64,000 nucleotides of DNA, taken from Staphylococcus sp. M0911. Lineage in GTDB: Bacteria > Bacillota > Bacilli > Staphylococcales > Staphylococcaceae. The notes beneath the pieces were generated by a model, which saw nothing but the letters and a program-made list of their open reading frames with translations, did no database searches and had not been told where the DNA came from. The DNA is taken from NCBI RefSeq assembly GCF_003491325.1, contig NZ_CP022881.1, forward strand, positions 1,240,001-1,304,000. The letters run 5' to 3'. Below, piece by piece: positions 51,801 to 61,604 of the stretch; position 1 is the first letter of the stretch; every line of letters begins with the position of its first letter. The translations under genes were made by a program, and so were the position numbers.

Positions 51801-53477
51801 ATGTTACAAACCTTATCAATAAAACAATTTGCAATCATCGATGAATTAGAAATTCAATTTTCAGATGGTTTAACTGTTTTAAGTGGTGAAACAGGTTCAG
51901 GTAAATCAATCATTATCGATGCTATTGGACAACTTATCGGTATGCGAGCGTCATCAGATTATGTTAGACATGGTGAGAAAAAAGCAATTATTGAAGGTAT
52001 ATTCGATATTGATAATAGCAAAGATGCAATACATGTGTTGCAAGATTTAAATATTGATATCGACGAAGACTTTTTATTAGTTAAAAGAGAAATTTTTAGT
52101 TCTGGCAAAAGTATCTGTCGAATTAATAATCAAACTATTACATTACAAGATTTAAGAAAAGTAATGCAGGAACTTTTAGATATCCACGGGCAACATGAAA
52201 CACAATCATTACTTAAACAAAAATATCATTTACAATTACTCGATAATTACGCTGGTGAGCAATATAGTGATCTTTTATCACAATATCACGAGGTCTTTAA
52301 TCAATATAAATCTAAACGCAAAGAACTCGAAGAATTAGAATCTGCTGACCAAGCATTGCTACAAAGACTAGATTTAATGAAGTTTCAATTAGAAGAATTG
52401 ACAGAAGCATCTTTAAAAGAGGGAGAAGTCGACCAACTAGAATCAGATATTAAAAGAATTCAAAACTCAGAAAAACTAAGTTTAGCTTTAAATAATGCAC
52501 ATTTGACTTTAACAGATGAAAATGCAATTACTGATCGACTCTATGAACTAAGCAATTTCTTAAATGAAATTAATGATATTGTTCCTGATAAATATGTAAC
52601 ATTAAAAGAAGAAGTAGATCAGTTTTACTATACGTTAGAAGATGCCAAACACGAACTTTATGATGAAATGACTAATACTGAATTTGATGAACAAGTCCTT
52701 AATGAACTTGAATCACGTATGAACTTGCTTAATAACTTAAAACGTAAATATGGTAAGGATGTTTCCGAGTTGATTGCATATCAAGGCAAACTTGAAAATG
52801 AAATCAATAAAATTGAAAACTATGAACAAAGTACATCACATCTACGTGAAGAGATTAACGATTTATACCAACAAGTAATTAAAGTAGGTAAATCATTATC
52901 AGAAAAAAGACGGAAAGTTGCTAGAGAATTAAGAGACCATATTGTATCAGAAATACAAAATTTACAAATGAAAGATGCCAATTTAGAAATTTCATTTAAA
53001 CCACTTGATGAACCGAATATTGAAGGTATTGAATTTGTAGAATTTTTAATTAGCCCAAATAAAGGTGAACCTCTAAAAAGCTTAAATAAAATAGCTTCAG
53101 GCGGGGAACTATCTAGAATCATGCTCGCATTAAAAAGTATATTTGTTCAATCTAGAGGACAAACAGCTATATTATTCGATGAAGTTGATTCAGGCGTTTC
53201 AGGTCAAGCAGCTCAAAAAATGGCTGAGAAAATGCGTGATATAGCTGAATATATTCAAGTAATATGTATCTCACATTTACCTCAAGTTGCTACAATGAGT
53301 GATCATCATTTACTTATTTCTAAACATACAACAGAAGACCGAACAACAACACAAGTTAAAGAACTTGAAAATGATGATCGAATTGATGAAGTAGCTCGTA
53401 TGATTTCTGGCGCTAGTGTTACAGATTTAACGAGAGAGAATGCAAAAGAAATGATAACTCAGAATCAAAGGAAATAA
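51801..53477 (+). CDS. recN: DNA repair protein RecN
   Basis: SMC-like ATPase of double-strand break repair, 558 residues. Walker A GETGSGKS at about residue 30, central coiled coils about 150-230 and 280-370, then signature LSRIMLALKS and Walker B AILFDEVDSGVSG. AAGGATG precedes ATG 51801. Cotranscribed with argR (15-base gap). Confidence 0.97.
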   Translation: MLQTLSIKQFAIIDELEIQFSDGLTVLSGETGSGKSIIIDAIGQLIGMRASSDYVRHGEKKAIIEGIFDIDNSKDAIHVLQDLNIDIDEDFLLVKREIFSSGKSICRINNQTITLQDLRKVMQELLDIHGQHETQSLLKQKYHLQLLDNYAGEQYSDLLSQYHEVFNQYKSKRKELEELESADQALLQRLDLMKFQLEELTEASLKEGEVDQLESDIKRIQNSEKLSLALNNAHLTLTDENAITDRLYELSNFLNEINDIVPDKYVTLKEEVDQFYYTLEDAKHELYDEMTNTEFDEQVLNELESRMNLLNNLKRKYGKDVSELIAYQGKLENEINKIENYEQSTSHLREEINDLYQQVIKVGKSLSEKRRKVARELRDHIVSEIQNLQMKDANLEISFKPLDEPNIEGIEFVEFLISPNKGEPLKSLNKIASGGELSRIMLALKSIFVQSRGQTAILFDEVDSGVSGQAAQKMAEKMRDIAEYIQVICISHLPQVATMSDHHLLISKHTTEDRTTTQVKELENDDRIDEVARMISGASVTDLTRENAKEMITQNQRK

Positions 53478-53498
53478 TGTATTAATTTAAATTAAGTA

Positions 53499-53540
53499 AA
53501 ACATCATTAATAATTAATACTTAAGTAATGATGTTTCGTT
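53499..53540 (+). terminator. Possible terminator after recN
   Basis: AAACATCATTA (53499-53509) pairs with TAATGATGTTT (53526-53536); the T tail is short. Confidence 0.6.
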
Positions 53541-53687
53541 AGTCTGTAAATTTTCCAGTTGTATTGAATAGTCACTTTTTATACAAAAAAATGAAGTATT
53601 TAGAATTTCGAAAATGTTTTAACTGATGTAAAATATTATAGTATTGATTAATTTTGAAGATGAAAAGAAAGATAACCTTTAATTATC

Positions 53688-53726
53688 AGAGAATTTTTAA
53701 TAAACATAGTTTTATTAATGTTCTCT
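53688..53726 (+). other. Leader hairpin directly before the bkd operon
   Basis: AGAGAA (53688-53693) pairs with TTCTCT (53721-53726) and TTAATAAA (53697-53704) with TTTATTAA (53711-53718). It ends 12 bases before the AGGAG of lpd and has no T run, so it is not a terminator. Confidence 0.6.
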
Positions 53727-53750
53727 ATACATATAGTTAGGAGTAAGCAT

Positions 53751-55178
53751 ATGTCTGAAAAGCAATATGATTTAGTTGTATTAGGTGGAGGTACTGCAGG
53801 ATATGTAGCGGCAATACGTGCTTCACAATTAGGCAAAACAGTTGCTATTGTCGAAAGATCGCTATTAGGAGGTACGTGTTTACATAAAGGATGTATTCCT
53901 ACCAAATCATTATTAAAATCTGCAGAAGTAGTCCATACTATAAAGAATGCGAAACAATTTGGTATTGATGTTCCAGAGTATAATTTGAATTATGAGCGCA
54001 TTTTAGAAAGAAAAGATGAAATCGTTAATCAAATGTATCAAGGTGTTCAGCATTTAATGAAACAGAATCACATTGATGTATTTAACGGTACTGGGCGCAT
54101 ACTAGGAGAATCTATATTTTCTCCACAAAGTGGTACGATATCGGTAGAATTTGAAGATGGAGAAAACGAAATGATTCCAAATCAATTCGTACTTATAGCT
54201 ACTGGTTCTGTGCCACAATCTTTACCATTTTTAAAATTTGATCATAACGTCATTTTATCTAGTGATGATATTTTAAATATGGATATATTGCCAGATAGTA
54301 TCGCAATTATTGGCGGTGGTGTCATTGGTTTAGAATTCACTTCATATTTAACGAATTTAGGTGTTGCTGTGACTGTTATTGAAGCTAATGAACGCATTCT
54401 ACCAAATGAAAGTACTCAAATTGCCAAAACAATTAAACGAGAATTAGAAAATCGCGGAACAAAATTCTTCGAAAATGTTGTCTTAGATGATCAAAGTGTA
54501 AAGGTTAACAAAGATAATAATGGTGCAACGCTTCATATCAATGATCAACAAATCGTTGTAGATAAAATTTTGTTATCAGTCGGCCGTAAACCAAATACGT
54601 CTGATATAGGATTACAAAATACAAAAGTGAAAACGACTCAATCAGGTCATATTATCACTAATCAATACCAACAAACAGAAGATAAGCATATATATGCCGC
54701 AGGTGATTGTATTGGTAAATTGCAGTTAGCACATGTAGGTTCAAAAGAAGGTATCACAGCAGTTGAACATATGTTTGACGAATCACCAATACCTATCAAT
54801 TATAATTTAATGCCCAAATGTATTTATACTTATCCAGAAATAGCTTCAATAGGTAAAAACTTAGAACAAGCTAAGCAGGACAATATCAATGCTAAAAATT
54901 ATAAAGTTTCATTTAAAGCAATTGGTAAAGCAATGATAGAATCTACTGGCCCTCAAAATGGCTTTTGTGAAGTGATTGTTGATCAAGATCAAGATGAAAT
55001 CATTGGAATCAATATGATTGGCCCACACGTAACTGAATTAATCAATGAAGTATCATTATTACAATTTATGAATGGCTCATCATTAGAATTAGGTTTAACT
55101 ACTCATGCTCATCCATCTCTTTCTGAAGTATTGATGGAACTTGGCCTAAAAATTGAAAATCGAGCAATTCACGTTTAA
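53751..55178 (+). CDS. lpd: Dihydrolipoyl dehydrogenase (E3) of branched-chain 2-oxoacid dehydrogenase
   Basis: FAD enzyme that reoxidises dihydrolipoyl-E2 with NAD. 475 residues from ATG 53751 after AGGAG; the 11-codon upstream extension passes through the leader hairpin and is rejected. FAD-binding GGGTAGYVAA, redox disulfide GGTCLHKGC, NAD-binding IGGGVIGLE and the C-terminal catalytic His in HAHPSLSE are present. First of four contiguous genes E3-E1alpha-E1beta-E2. Confidence 0.95.
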   Translation: MSEKQYDLVVLGGGTAGYVAAIRASQLGKTVAIVERSLLGGTCLHKGCIPTKSLLKSAEVVHTIKNAKQFGIDVPEYNLNYERILERKDEIVNQMYQGVQHLMKQNHIDVFNGTGRILGESIFSPQSGTISVEFEDGENEMIPNQFVLIATGSVPQSLPFLKFDHNVILSSDDILNMDILPDSIAIIGGGVIGLEFTSYLTNLGVAVTVIEANERILPNESTQIAKTIKRELENRGTKFFENVVLDDQSVKVNKDNNGATLHINDQQIVVDKILLSVGRKPNTSDIGLQNTKVKTTQSGHIITNQYQQTEDKHIYAAGDCIGKLQLAHVGSKEGITAVEHMFDESPIPINYNLMPKCIYTYPEIASIGKNLEQAKQDNINAKNYKVSFKAIGKAMIESTGPQNGFCEVIVDQDQDEIIGINMIGPHVTELINEVSLLQFMNGSSLELGLTTHAHPSLSEVLMELGLKIENRAIHV

Positions 55179-55193
55179 ATAGGAGGAAATAAC

Positions 55194-56195
55194 ATGATTG
55201 ACTATAAGTCAGCAGGCCTTACAGAAGAAGACCTAAAAAATATGTATAAATGGATGGATCTTGGACGTAAATTAGACGAAAGACTTTGGTTGCTCAATAG
55301 AGCCGGTAAAATTCCTTTTGTTGTCAGTGGTCAAGGTCAAGAAGCAACTCAAATAGGTATGGCCTATGCTATGGAACAAGGTGATATTTCATCTCCATAT
55401 TATAGAGATTTAGCTTTTGTAACATACATGGGTATGACGCCTCTCGATACTATGTTAGCTTCTTTTGGTAAAAGGGACGATATTAACTCAGGTGGTAAAC
55501 AAATGCCATCTCATTATAGTCATAGAGAAAAGGGTATTTTATCCCAAAGTTCTCCAGTAGCAACTCAAATTCCACATTCAGTTGGTGCAGCATTAGCATT
55601 AAAAATGGATAAAAAGCCCAATATCGCTACTGCAACAGTTGGTGAAGGTAGTTCTAACCAAGGAGACTTTCATGAAGGTTTGAACTTTGCTGGCGTACAT
55701 CAATTACCTTTTGTGTGTGTCATTATTAATAATAAATATGCGATTTCAGTACCAGATTCATTACAATATGCAGCTAAAAATTTATCAGATCGTGCCATTG
55801 GTTATGGCATGGAAGGTGTTCAAGTTGATGGTAATGATCCAATCGCAATGTATAAAGCTATGAAAGAATCAAGAAAGAGAGCACTTAATGGAGAAGGTGC
55901 TACGTTAATTGAAGCAATCACAACTCGTATGACAGCACATTCATCAGACGATGATGATAAATATAGAACGCAAGAAGAACGTGACGGCTTAAAAGAAGCT
56001 GATTGTAATATCCGCTTTAAAAATCATTTGTTGGATTTAGGTATCATTGACGATGCTTGGTTAACTGAAATAGAACAAGAACATAAAGATATCATTAATC
56101 ATGCTACAAAAGCTGCAGAAGAAGCACCATATCCTTCAGTCGAAGAAGCTTATGCCTATGTTTATGAAGAAGAAGGGAGTATCAATCATGACTAA
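55194..56195 (+). CDS. bkdA1: Branched-chain 2-oxoacid dehydrogenase E1 alpha
   Basis: Thiamine-diphosphate decarboxylase alpha subunit, 333 residues. ThDP/Mg motif GEGSSNQGDFHEGLNFAG...NNKYAIS (GDG-like start, N-N end) is present, and the phospho-loop-like region SSDDDDKYR follows. TAGGAGG precedes ATG 55194. Overlaps the beta gene by eight bases. Decarboxylates keto acids of Leu, Ile and Val, giving primers for branched fatty acids. Confidence 0.95.
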   Translation: MIDYKSAGLTEEDLKNMYKWMDLGRKLDERLWLLNRAGKIPFVVSGQGQEATQIGMAYAMEQGDISSPYYRDLAFVTYMGMTPLDTMLASFGKRDDINSGGKQMPSHYSHREKGILSQSSPVATQIPHSVGAALALKMDKKPNIATATVGEGSSNQGDFHEGLNFAGVHQLPFVCVIINNKYAISVPDSLQYAAKNLSDRAIGYGMEGVQVDGNDPIAMYKAMKESRKRALNGEGATLIEAITTRMTAHSSDDDDKYRTQEERDGLKEADCNIRFKNHLLDLGIIDDAWLTEIEQEHKDIINHATKAAEEAPYPSVEEAYAYVYEEEGSINHD

Positions 56196-57171
56196 GCTAT
56201 CTTACTTAGATGCCATTCGCCAAGCACAAGACTTAGCAATGGAAAAAGACCAAAATACTTTTATTCTTGGTGAAGACGTTGGTAAAAAAGGTGGCGTATT
56301 TGGTGCTACTTTAGGTTTACAAAGTAAATATGGTAAAGAACGCGTCATTGATACACCGTTAGCTGAATCAAATATAGTCGGTACTGCAATAGGTGCAGCT
56401 ATGTTAGGCAAACGTCCTATTGCCGAAATACAATTCGCAGATTTTATTTTACCAGCGACAAATCAGATTATTAGTGAAGCAGCCAAAATGCGTTATCGTT
56501 CTAATAACGATTGGCAATGTCCAATTACAATTAGAGCACCATTTGGTGGTGGCGTGCATGGTGGCTTATATCATTCACAAAGTATTGAAAGTATCTTTGC
56601 TTCAACACCGGGATTAACGATTGTTATTCCATCATCACCATATGACGCTAAAGGATTACTTTTATCTTCAATAGAATCTAACGATCCAGTGCTTTACTTT
56701 GAACATAAAAAAGCATATCGCTTCTTAAAAGAAGAAGTACCAGAAGATTACTACACAGTTCCATTAGGTAAAGCTGATGTGAAACGTCAAGGCGATGACA
56801 TAACAGTATTTTGTTATGGATTGATGGTTAATTATTGTCTACAAGTTGCTGATATTCTTGCAGAAGATGGTATCAACGTTGAAGTAGTTGACTTAAGAAC
56901 TGTTTATCCGTTAGATAAAGATACTATTATCGAACGTGCTAAAAAGACAGGAAAAGTGTTATTAGTTACTGAAGATAATTTAGAAGGTAGCATTATGTCA
57001 GAAGTATCCGCTATTATCGCTGAAAACTGCTTATTCGAATTAGATGCACCGATTATGCGCTTAGCTGGTGCTGATGTTCCTTCAATGCCATTCTCACCAG
57101 TTTTAGAAAATGAATTAATGATGAACCCTGAGAAAATACAGGCAAAAATGCGTGAACTCGCAGAATTTTAA
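56188..57171 (+). CDS. bkdA2: Branched-chain 2-oxoacid dehydrogenase E1 beta
   Basis: Transketolase-like beta subunit, 327 residues from ATG 56188 (MTKLSYLDAIRQAQDLAMEK) after AAGGGAG; a 29-codon in-frame upstream extension is in the wrong frame of bkdA1 and is rejected. Landmarks: LGEDVGKKGGVFGAT, DTPLAESNIVG, FGGGVHGGLYHSQS and the C-terminal domain ITVFCYGLM. Intact. Confidence 0.96.
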   Translation: MTKLSYLDAIRQAQDLAMEKDQNTFILGEDVGKKGGVFGATLGLQSKYGKERVIDTPLAESNIVGTAIGAAMLGKRPIAEIQFADFILPATNQIISEAAKMRYRSNNDWQCPITIRAPFGGGVHGGLYHSQSIESIFASTPGLTIVIPSSPYDAKGLLLSSIESNDPVLYFEHKKAYRFLKEEVPEDYYTVPLGKADVKRQGDDITVFCYGLMVNYCLQVADILAEDGINVEVVDLRTVYPLDKDTIIERAKKTGKVLLVTEDNLEGSIMSEVSAIIAENCLFELDAPIMRLAGADVPSMPFSPVLENELMMNPEKIQAKMRELAEF

Positions 57172-57183
57172 GGAGGCTTTACA

Positions 57184-58479
57184 TTGGATATTAAAATGCC
57201 AAAATTAGGCGAGAGTGTTCATGAAGGTACAATTGAGCAATGGCTAGTATCTGTAGGTGACCATGTCGATGAATATGATCCACTATGTGAAGTAATTACA
57301 GATAAAGTAACGGCTGAAGTACCATCTACCGTTTCAGGTACGATTACAGAATTAACTGTAAGTGAAGGCGAAACTGTAGAAATCGATACAGTTATTTGTA
57401 AAATTGATTCACCTGAAGAAAACTCTTCAGAAATAAATTCAAATGACGATAAACAAAATGCGTCAAACGCTCAAAAGCAGAATGTAAAAGAAGAGACATC
57501 CAAAAAAGATCAACATACTACTCAACTTCAAAATGAGACTCAGCCTAAAAATAATGGTCGTTTTTCACCTGTAGTATTTAAATTAGCTTCTGAAAATCAA
57601 ATTGATTTATCACAAGTTCCAGGAACTGGATTCGAAGGCAGGGTAACTAAAAAAGATATCTTAGCATTTATCAATGCAGCAGATTCACATCCAACACAGA
57701 CTAACACGTCACAATCATCTGCTAATGCTCAACCACAAGTAACAACTGAGTCAAACGATGCACAACATCAATGGACCGGTGACCAAAGTACGATACCTGT
57801 TAATGGTGTGCGAAAAGCGATTGCCAATAACATGGTAACAAGCGCTACTGAAATACCACACGGTTGGATGATGATTGAAGCTGACGCTACTAATTTAGTT
57901 AAAACTAGAAACTATCATAAAAATAGTTTTAAAAATAATGAAGGCTATAACCTTACATTCTTTGCTTTCTTTGTTAAAGCAGTCGCAGAAGCTTTAAAAG
58001 CTTACCCAATGTTAAATAGTAGTTGGAATGGCAGTGAAATTATCATTCATAAAGATATCAATATTTCCATTGCAGTTGCACATGAAAATAAATTGTATGT
58101 GCCAGTCATTAAGCATGCTGATGAAAAATCAATTAAAGGTATCGCTCGTGAGATTAATGAACTTGCTCAAAAAGCAAGAAACAATCAATTAACTCAAGAG
58201 GATATGCAAGGTGGCACATTTACTGTAAATAATACAGGTTCATTTGGTTCTGTATCTTCAATGGGTATCATTAACCATCCACAAGCAGCTATTTTACAAG
58301 TTGAATCAGTTGTTAAAAAACCTGTAGTTATCGATGATATGATAGCGATACGAAGTATGGTTAATCTCTGTATATCCATCGACCACCGTATCTTAGATGG
58401 GTTACAAACTGGCCAATTCATGAATCATATAAAACAACGCGTAGAACAATACACAGTAGAGAACACTAATATATATTAA
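57184..58479 (+). CDS. bkdB: Branched-chain 2-oxoacid dehydrogenase E2 (lipoyl acyltransferase)
   Basis: Core acyltransferase, 431 residues from TTG 57184 after AAGGAGG. One lipoyl domain (residues 1-78) with the lipoylated lysine in EVITDKVTAEVPS, a low-complexity Asn/Gln/Ser linker, an E3/E1-binding domain (about 125-160, FSPVVFKLASEN...GTGFEGRVTKKDI), a second linker, and the catalytic domain ending with the active-site SIDHRILDGLQ. Last gene of the operon. Confidence 0.95.
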   Translation: MDIKMPKLGESVHEGTIEQWLVSVGDHVDEYDPLCEVITDKVTAEVPSTVSGTITELTVSEGETVEIDTVICKIDSPEENSSEINSNDDKQNASNAQKQNVKEETSKKDQHTTQLQNETQPKNNGRFSPVVFKLASENQIDLSQVPGTGFEGRVTKKDILAFINAADSHPTQTNTSQSSANAQPQVTTESNDAQHQWTGDQSTIPVNGVRKAIANNMVTSATEIPHGWMMIEADATNLVKTRNYHKNSFKNNEGYNLTFFAFFVKAVAEALKAYPMLNSSWNGSEIIIHKDINISIAVAHENKLYVPVIKHADEKSIKGIAREINELAQKARNNQLTQEDMQGGTFTVNNTGSFGSVSSMGIINHPQAAILQVESVVKKPVVIDDMIAIRSMVNLCISIDHRILDGLQTGQFMNHIKQRVEQYTVENTNIY

Positions 58480-58494
58480 TTACACTTTTTATTC

Positions 58495-58544
58495 ATAGAC
58501 ATAAATACTTTTATATTGATGAAAGTATTTATGTCTATTTTATT
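58495..58544 (+). terminator. Terminator after bkdB
   Basis: ATAGACATAAATACTTT (58495-58511) pairs perfectly with 58522-58538, followed by TTTTATTTT. Confidence 0.93.
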
Positions 58545-58629
58545 TTCAATAATCATGCATGTTGAAGTATCAACGTTTAATTAGTAAAATAAAGACAGTT
58601 AAATTAATAACGAAAGGTGATTCTAACTT

Positions 58630-59067
58630 ATGGATTTAAACTTTGATTTATATATGAACGGTGTCGTAGACCAAGCAAGAAACGAAATTGAAGATGCTGG
58701 TTATGAACAACTAACGTCAGCTGAAGACGTTGATAAAGTATTAAAACAAGATGGTACAACACTTGTTATGGTTAACTCTGTTTGTGGTTGTGCAGGTGGC
58801 ATTGCACGTCCAGCAGCTGCACATGCTCTACATTATGATAAATTACCAGATCGATTAGTAACTGTATTTGCAGGACAAGACAAAGAAGCAACGCAACAAG
58901 CTAGAGATTATTTTGAAGGTTATGCACCATCAAGTCCTTCATTCGCACTGATTAAAGATGGTAAGATTACTGAGATGATTGAACGTCATCAAATTGAAGG
59001 TCATGATGTAATGAATGTGATTAATCAATTACAAAACCTATTCGATCAATATTGTGAAGAAAGATAA
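58630..59067 (+). CDS. brxB: Bacilliredoxin BrxB
   Basis: Thiol-disulfide protein of the YphP/YqiW family that removes bacillithiol from S-bacillithiolated proteins. 145 residues. The unusual CGC active site lies in [13 protein letters not shown] at about residue 54. Its location downstream of bkd matches yqiW in Bacillus. GAAAGGTG precedes ATG 58630. Presence agrees with bacillithiol use in staphylococci. Confidence 0.93.
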   Translation: MDLNFDLYMNGVVDQARNEIEDAGYEQLTSAEDVDKVLKQDGTTLVMVNSVCGCAGGIARPAAAHALHYDKLPDRLVTVFAGQDKEATQQARDYFEGYAPSSPSFALIKDGKITEMIERHQIEGHDVMNVINQLQNLFDQYCEER

Positions 59068-59081
59068 GAGGTCATAGTCAG

Positions 59082-60071
59082 ATGCTCAAGTTAAATCCTT
59101 ATAAGATTGGATTTAGAACACTCAAGACAGCAGTAGGAATGACATTAGGTGTTATAATTTGTAAGCTTTTGGGCCTCGATAACTATGCTTCAAGTGCAAT
59201 ACTTGTTGTACTTTGTATCAAACATACTAAAATGCATTCACTAACGGCGATTGTCTCTCGCTTAGTATCATGTTTGTTAATCCTATTTTTAGGATCAGCA
59301 ATATTTTCAATACTAGGACAACATGCCGTCGTGCTAGGATTAATTGTATTATTATTTATTCCATTAACAGTTGTATTAAATGCTCAAGAAGGTGTAATTA
59401 CAAGTTGTGTTATATTACTCCACGTTTTTAATGCTAAAGCAATCAATGGACATCTGATTCTTAATGAAATGATGTTGTTAATTGTTGGACTCGGCATTGC
59501 CTTTATAATGAATTTGATTATGCCAAGTTTAGACAAAACTTTAAAACACTTTAAAAATGATATAGAACATCAAATTACTGACGTATTTATAGCTTTTGAA
59601 AATGCATGTAAACAGGATAACCATAAACTCAATATCACTTTTGAGCCTCTTGCATTAAACCTTAGAAAAGCTAAATCACTAGCATTTAGAGATGTTAAGA
59701 ATCACTTTGTAAGAAATGAAAATTCATATTATCATTATTTTGATATGCGCGAAGAGCAAGTAGATTTATTAAAAAGAATGAAATTTTTAATAGAAAATAT
59801 ACAAACTAAAGATCCAATATTAGATCGTATTTCACAATTACTTTCTGAAATAGGTAGTAATGTTAATAGTAATGATTATACTGCTTTACGATTACATTCA
59901 CTGTATGAAATAAGATTATCTTTAGATGAATTACCGTTGCCTACTTCACACCAAGCTTTAAATTCGCGCGCAAATATTATTCAATTATTAAATGAATTAG
60001 AAGAGTATTTAAATATTAAATCTCAATTTGGATCATTAAAATTGCATAGTGAAATTAAAAATTATGCTTAA
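59082..60071 (+). CDS. Aromatic acid exporter family (ArAE/DUF939) membrane protein
   Basis: 329 residues, YqjA-like. About five hydrophobic helices in residues 12-145 (MTLGVIICKLLGLDNYASSAI...), then a cytosolic helical domain to the C-terminus. Half-size relative of AaeB-type exporters. The substrate is unknown. 14 bases after brxB, so probably cotranscribed. Confidence 0.82.
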   Translation: MLKLNPYKIGFRTLKTAVGMTLGVIICKLLGLDNYASSAILVVLCIKHTKMHSLTAIVSRLVSCLLILFLGSAIFSILGQHAVVLGLIVLLFIPLTVVLNAQEGVITSCVILLHVFNAKAINGHLILNEMMLLIVGLGIAFIMNLIMPSLDKTLKHFKNDIEHQITDVFIAFENACKQDNHKLNITFEPLALNLRKAKSLAFRDVKNHFVRNENSYYHYFDMREEQVDLLKRMKFLIENIQTKDPILDRISQLLSEIGSNVNSNDYTALRLHSLYEIRLSLDELPLPTSHQALNSRANIIQLLNELEEYLNIKSQFGSLKLHSEIKNYA

Positions 60072-60082
60072 AAAATTTAAGT

Positions 60083-60126
60083 AAAAAAAGCCAGAGACAT
60101 CGATTAGAGATGCCTCTGGCTTTTTA
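60083..60126. terminator. Bidirectional terminator between the ArAE gene and the microprotein gene
   Basis: AAAAAGCCAGAG (60085-60096) pairs with CTCTGGCTTTTT (60114-60125), inner CATC/GATG, with A run and T run on the two sides. Confidence 0.92.
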
Positions 60127-60139
60127 AGTATATCAAAGA

Positions 60140-60235
60140 TTAGTTCAACATTGGGACTAAACTTGTAAGTAGTAGGGCTAATACTACCGCTACTAACATC
60201 ACTACTATAATTACACGTAATACTTTATTCGTCAT
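60140..60235 (-). CDS. prli42: 31-residue single-pass membrane microprotein, Prli42-like
   Basis: Too short for usual ORF thresholds. The minus strand encodes MTNKVLRVIIVVMLVAVVL followed by ALLLTSLVPMLN and a stop. A strong TGGAGGAA site (complement of about 60243-60250) lies eight bases before the ATG. Short basic N-terminus (NK..R), then one transmembrane helix: the layout of Prli42, the membrane anchor of the Listeria stressosome. The MTNK..R start and location beside yqjA/M20 genes support this from memory. Staphylococci lack a complete stressosome as far as I know, so its partner is unclear. Confidence 0.7.
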   Translation of the reverse strand: MTNKVLRVIIVVMLVAVVLALLLTSLVPMLN

Positions 60236-60404
60236 ATGATGTTCCTCCAATTACATGAAAACGTATTTAAGACGTCATTCATAATACAAAATCTAGGTAT
60301 AGATTAACATTATATGATTTAATTCCGAATTGCAATCAATTTATTTTTGATATATTCAGAATTCAGTTAAACTGGAGTTATATGAATAAGGGGGAATGAC
60401 GACG

Positions 60405-61526
60405 ATGAATAAAGAACGTCTTTTAAATACATTTTTAGATTTAGTAAAAATAAATTCAGAAACAGGTAATGAAGAGAAAATTCAACCAATTTTAAAAGAA
60501 AAATTTGAATCACTGGGTTTAAAAGTTGAAGAAGACCAAGCAAGTCAAACAGATGGTCTGGGGGCAAACAATCTCATTTGTACGATGCCAAGTAATATTT
60601 CAAATAAAGATGTACCTAAATTATATTTTACAAGTCATATGGATACTGTAGTTCCAGGCCTTGATATCAAACCTCATGTGGCAGAAGATGGTTACATATA
60701 TTCAGATGGTTCGACCATTTTGGGTTCTGATGATAAAGCAGGTCTAGCAGCTATTATTGAAGCAATTACTACTATTAATGAACAACACTTAACTCATGGA
60801 CAAATTCAATTTGTGATTACTGTAGGGGAGGAATCAGGTCTATTAGGCGCTCAAGTTCTGGATACCTCTTTATTAGATGCTGACTTTGGATATGCTATTG
60901 ATGCAAGTGTTGAGGTTGGTACGACTGTTGTCGGAGCACCAACTCAGATGAAGATTAATACTACAATTAATGGGAAAACTGCACATGCTAGTACACCAAA
61001 TGAAGGTATTAGTGCAATCAATATAGCTGCTAAAGCAATTAGCAAAATGCATCTAGGTCAAATTGATGAATTAACTACTGCGAATATAGGGAAATTTCAT
61101 GGTGGCTCAGCAACAAACATTGTAGCTGACGAAGTAGTTATTGAAGCAGAGGCACGCTCACATAATGATCAAAGTAATGAAAAACAAGTTCAACACATGA
61201 AAGAAACCTTTGAACAAACCGCTAAAGATTTAGGTGGTCAAGCGCGTGTAGATATAGAAAAAAGCTATCCTGGATTTAAGATTGAGGACGATGCATTAGT
61301 GACTAAAATAGCTAAAGAAAGTGCAGTTGCTCTAGGTCTTAAAGGAGATACAGTAATCTCTGGTGGTGGTTCAGATGGTAGTATCATTAATACGTATGGC
61401 ATTCCTTCTGTTATTTTAGGCGTTGGTTATGAAAATATCCATACAACAAGTGAAAGAATTGCCGTCAAAGATCTTAATATGTTAACTAGTCAAGTCTTAA
61501 AAATTATTGAGCTCGTTGCAGAATAG
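60405..61526 (+). CDS. M20/M25 family metallopeptidase, PepT-like
   Basis: 373 residues from ATG 60405 (MNKERLLNTFLDLVKI); ATG 60396 is only two bases from the AAGGGGG site and is less likely. Metal-binding His in TSHMDTV, bridging Asp in GSDDKAG, Glu pair in GEESGLLG, and a late His/Gly region IHTTSERI. Sits in the tripeptidase T-like branch; the substrate is probably a small peptide but this is inference. Confidence 0.88.
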   Translation: MNKERLLNTFLDLVKINSETGNEEKIQPILKEKFESLGLKVEEDQASQTDGLGANNLICTMPSNISNKDVPKLYFTSHMDTVVPGLDIKPHVAEDGYIYSDGSTILGSDDKAGLAAIIEAITTINEQHLTHGQIQFVITVGEESGLLGAQVLDTSLLDADFGYAIDASVEVGTTVVGAPTQMKINTTINGKTAHASTPNEGISAINIAAKAISKMHLGQIDELTTANIGKFHGGSATNIVADEVVIEAEARSHNDQSNEKQVQHMKETFEQTAKDLGGQARVDIEKSYPGFKIEDDALVTKIAKESAVALGLKGDTVISGGGSDGSIINTYGIPSVILGVGYENIHTTSERIAVKDLNMLTSQVLKIIELVAE

Positions 61527-61560
61527 CGTGGCCAATTTAGTGAAGTACGTACACATTTTG

Positions 61561-61569
61561 TGATACAAT
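61561..61569 (+). promoter_or_regulatory. Extended -10 of the gnd promoter
   Basis: TGATACAAT (TGn plus TACAAT), 36 bases before the gnd ATG; the -35 is poor (TGAAGT). Confidence 0.4.
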
Positions 61570-61604
61570 ATGAATGAAATATTCGAATAAGAGAGGTAAG
61601 TAAT

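Larger units (their letters stand above)
60072..60404. other. Gap between the ArAE gene and the M20 peptidase
   Basis: Holds the bidirectional terminator, the minus-strand microprotein gene and, from 60250 on, about 140 bases of AT-rich divergent promoter region without clear hexamers. Confidence 0.5.

Noticed and set aside
53596..53620. Possible CodY box (GAATTTCGAAAATG) upstream of bkd
   Set aside because: Matches the 15-base AATTTTCWGAAAATT consensus poorly; it lacks one central base, so I do not call it.
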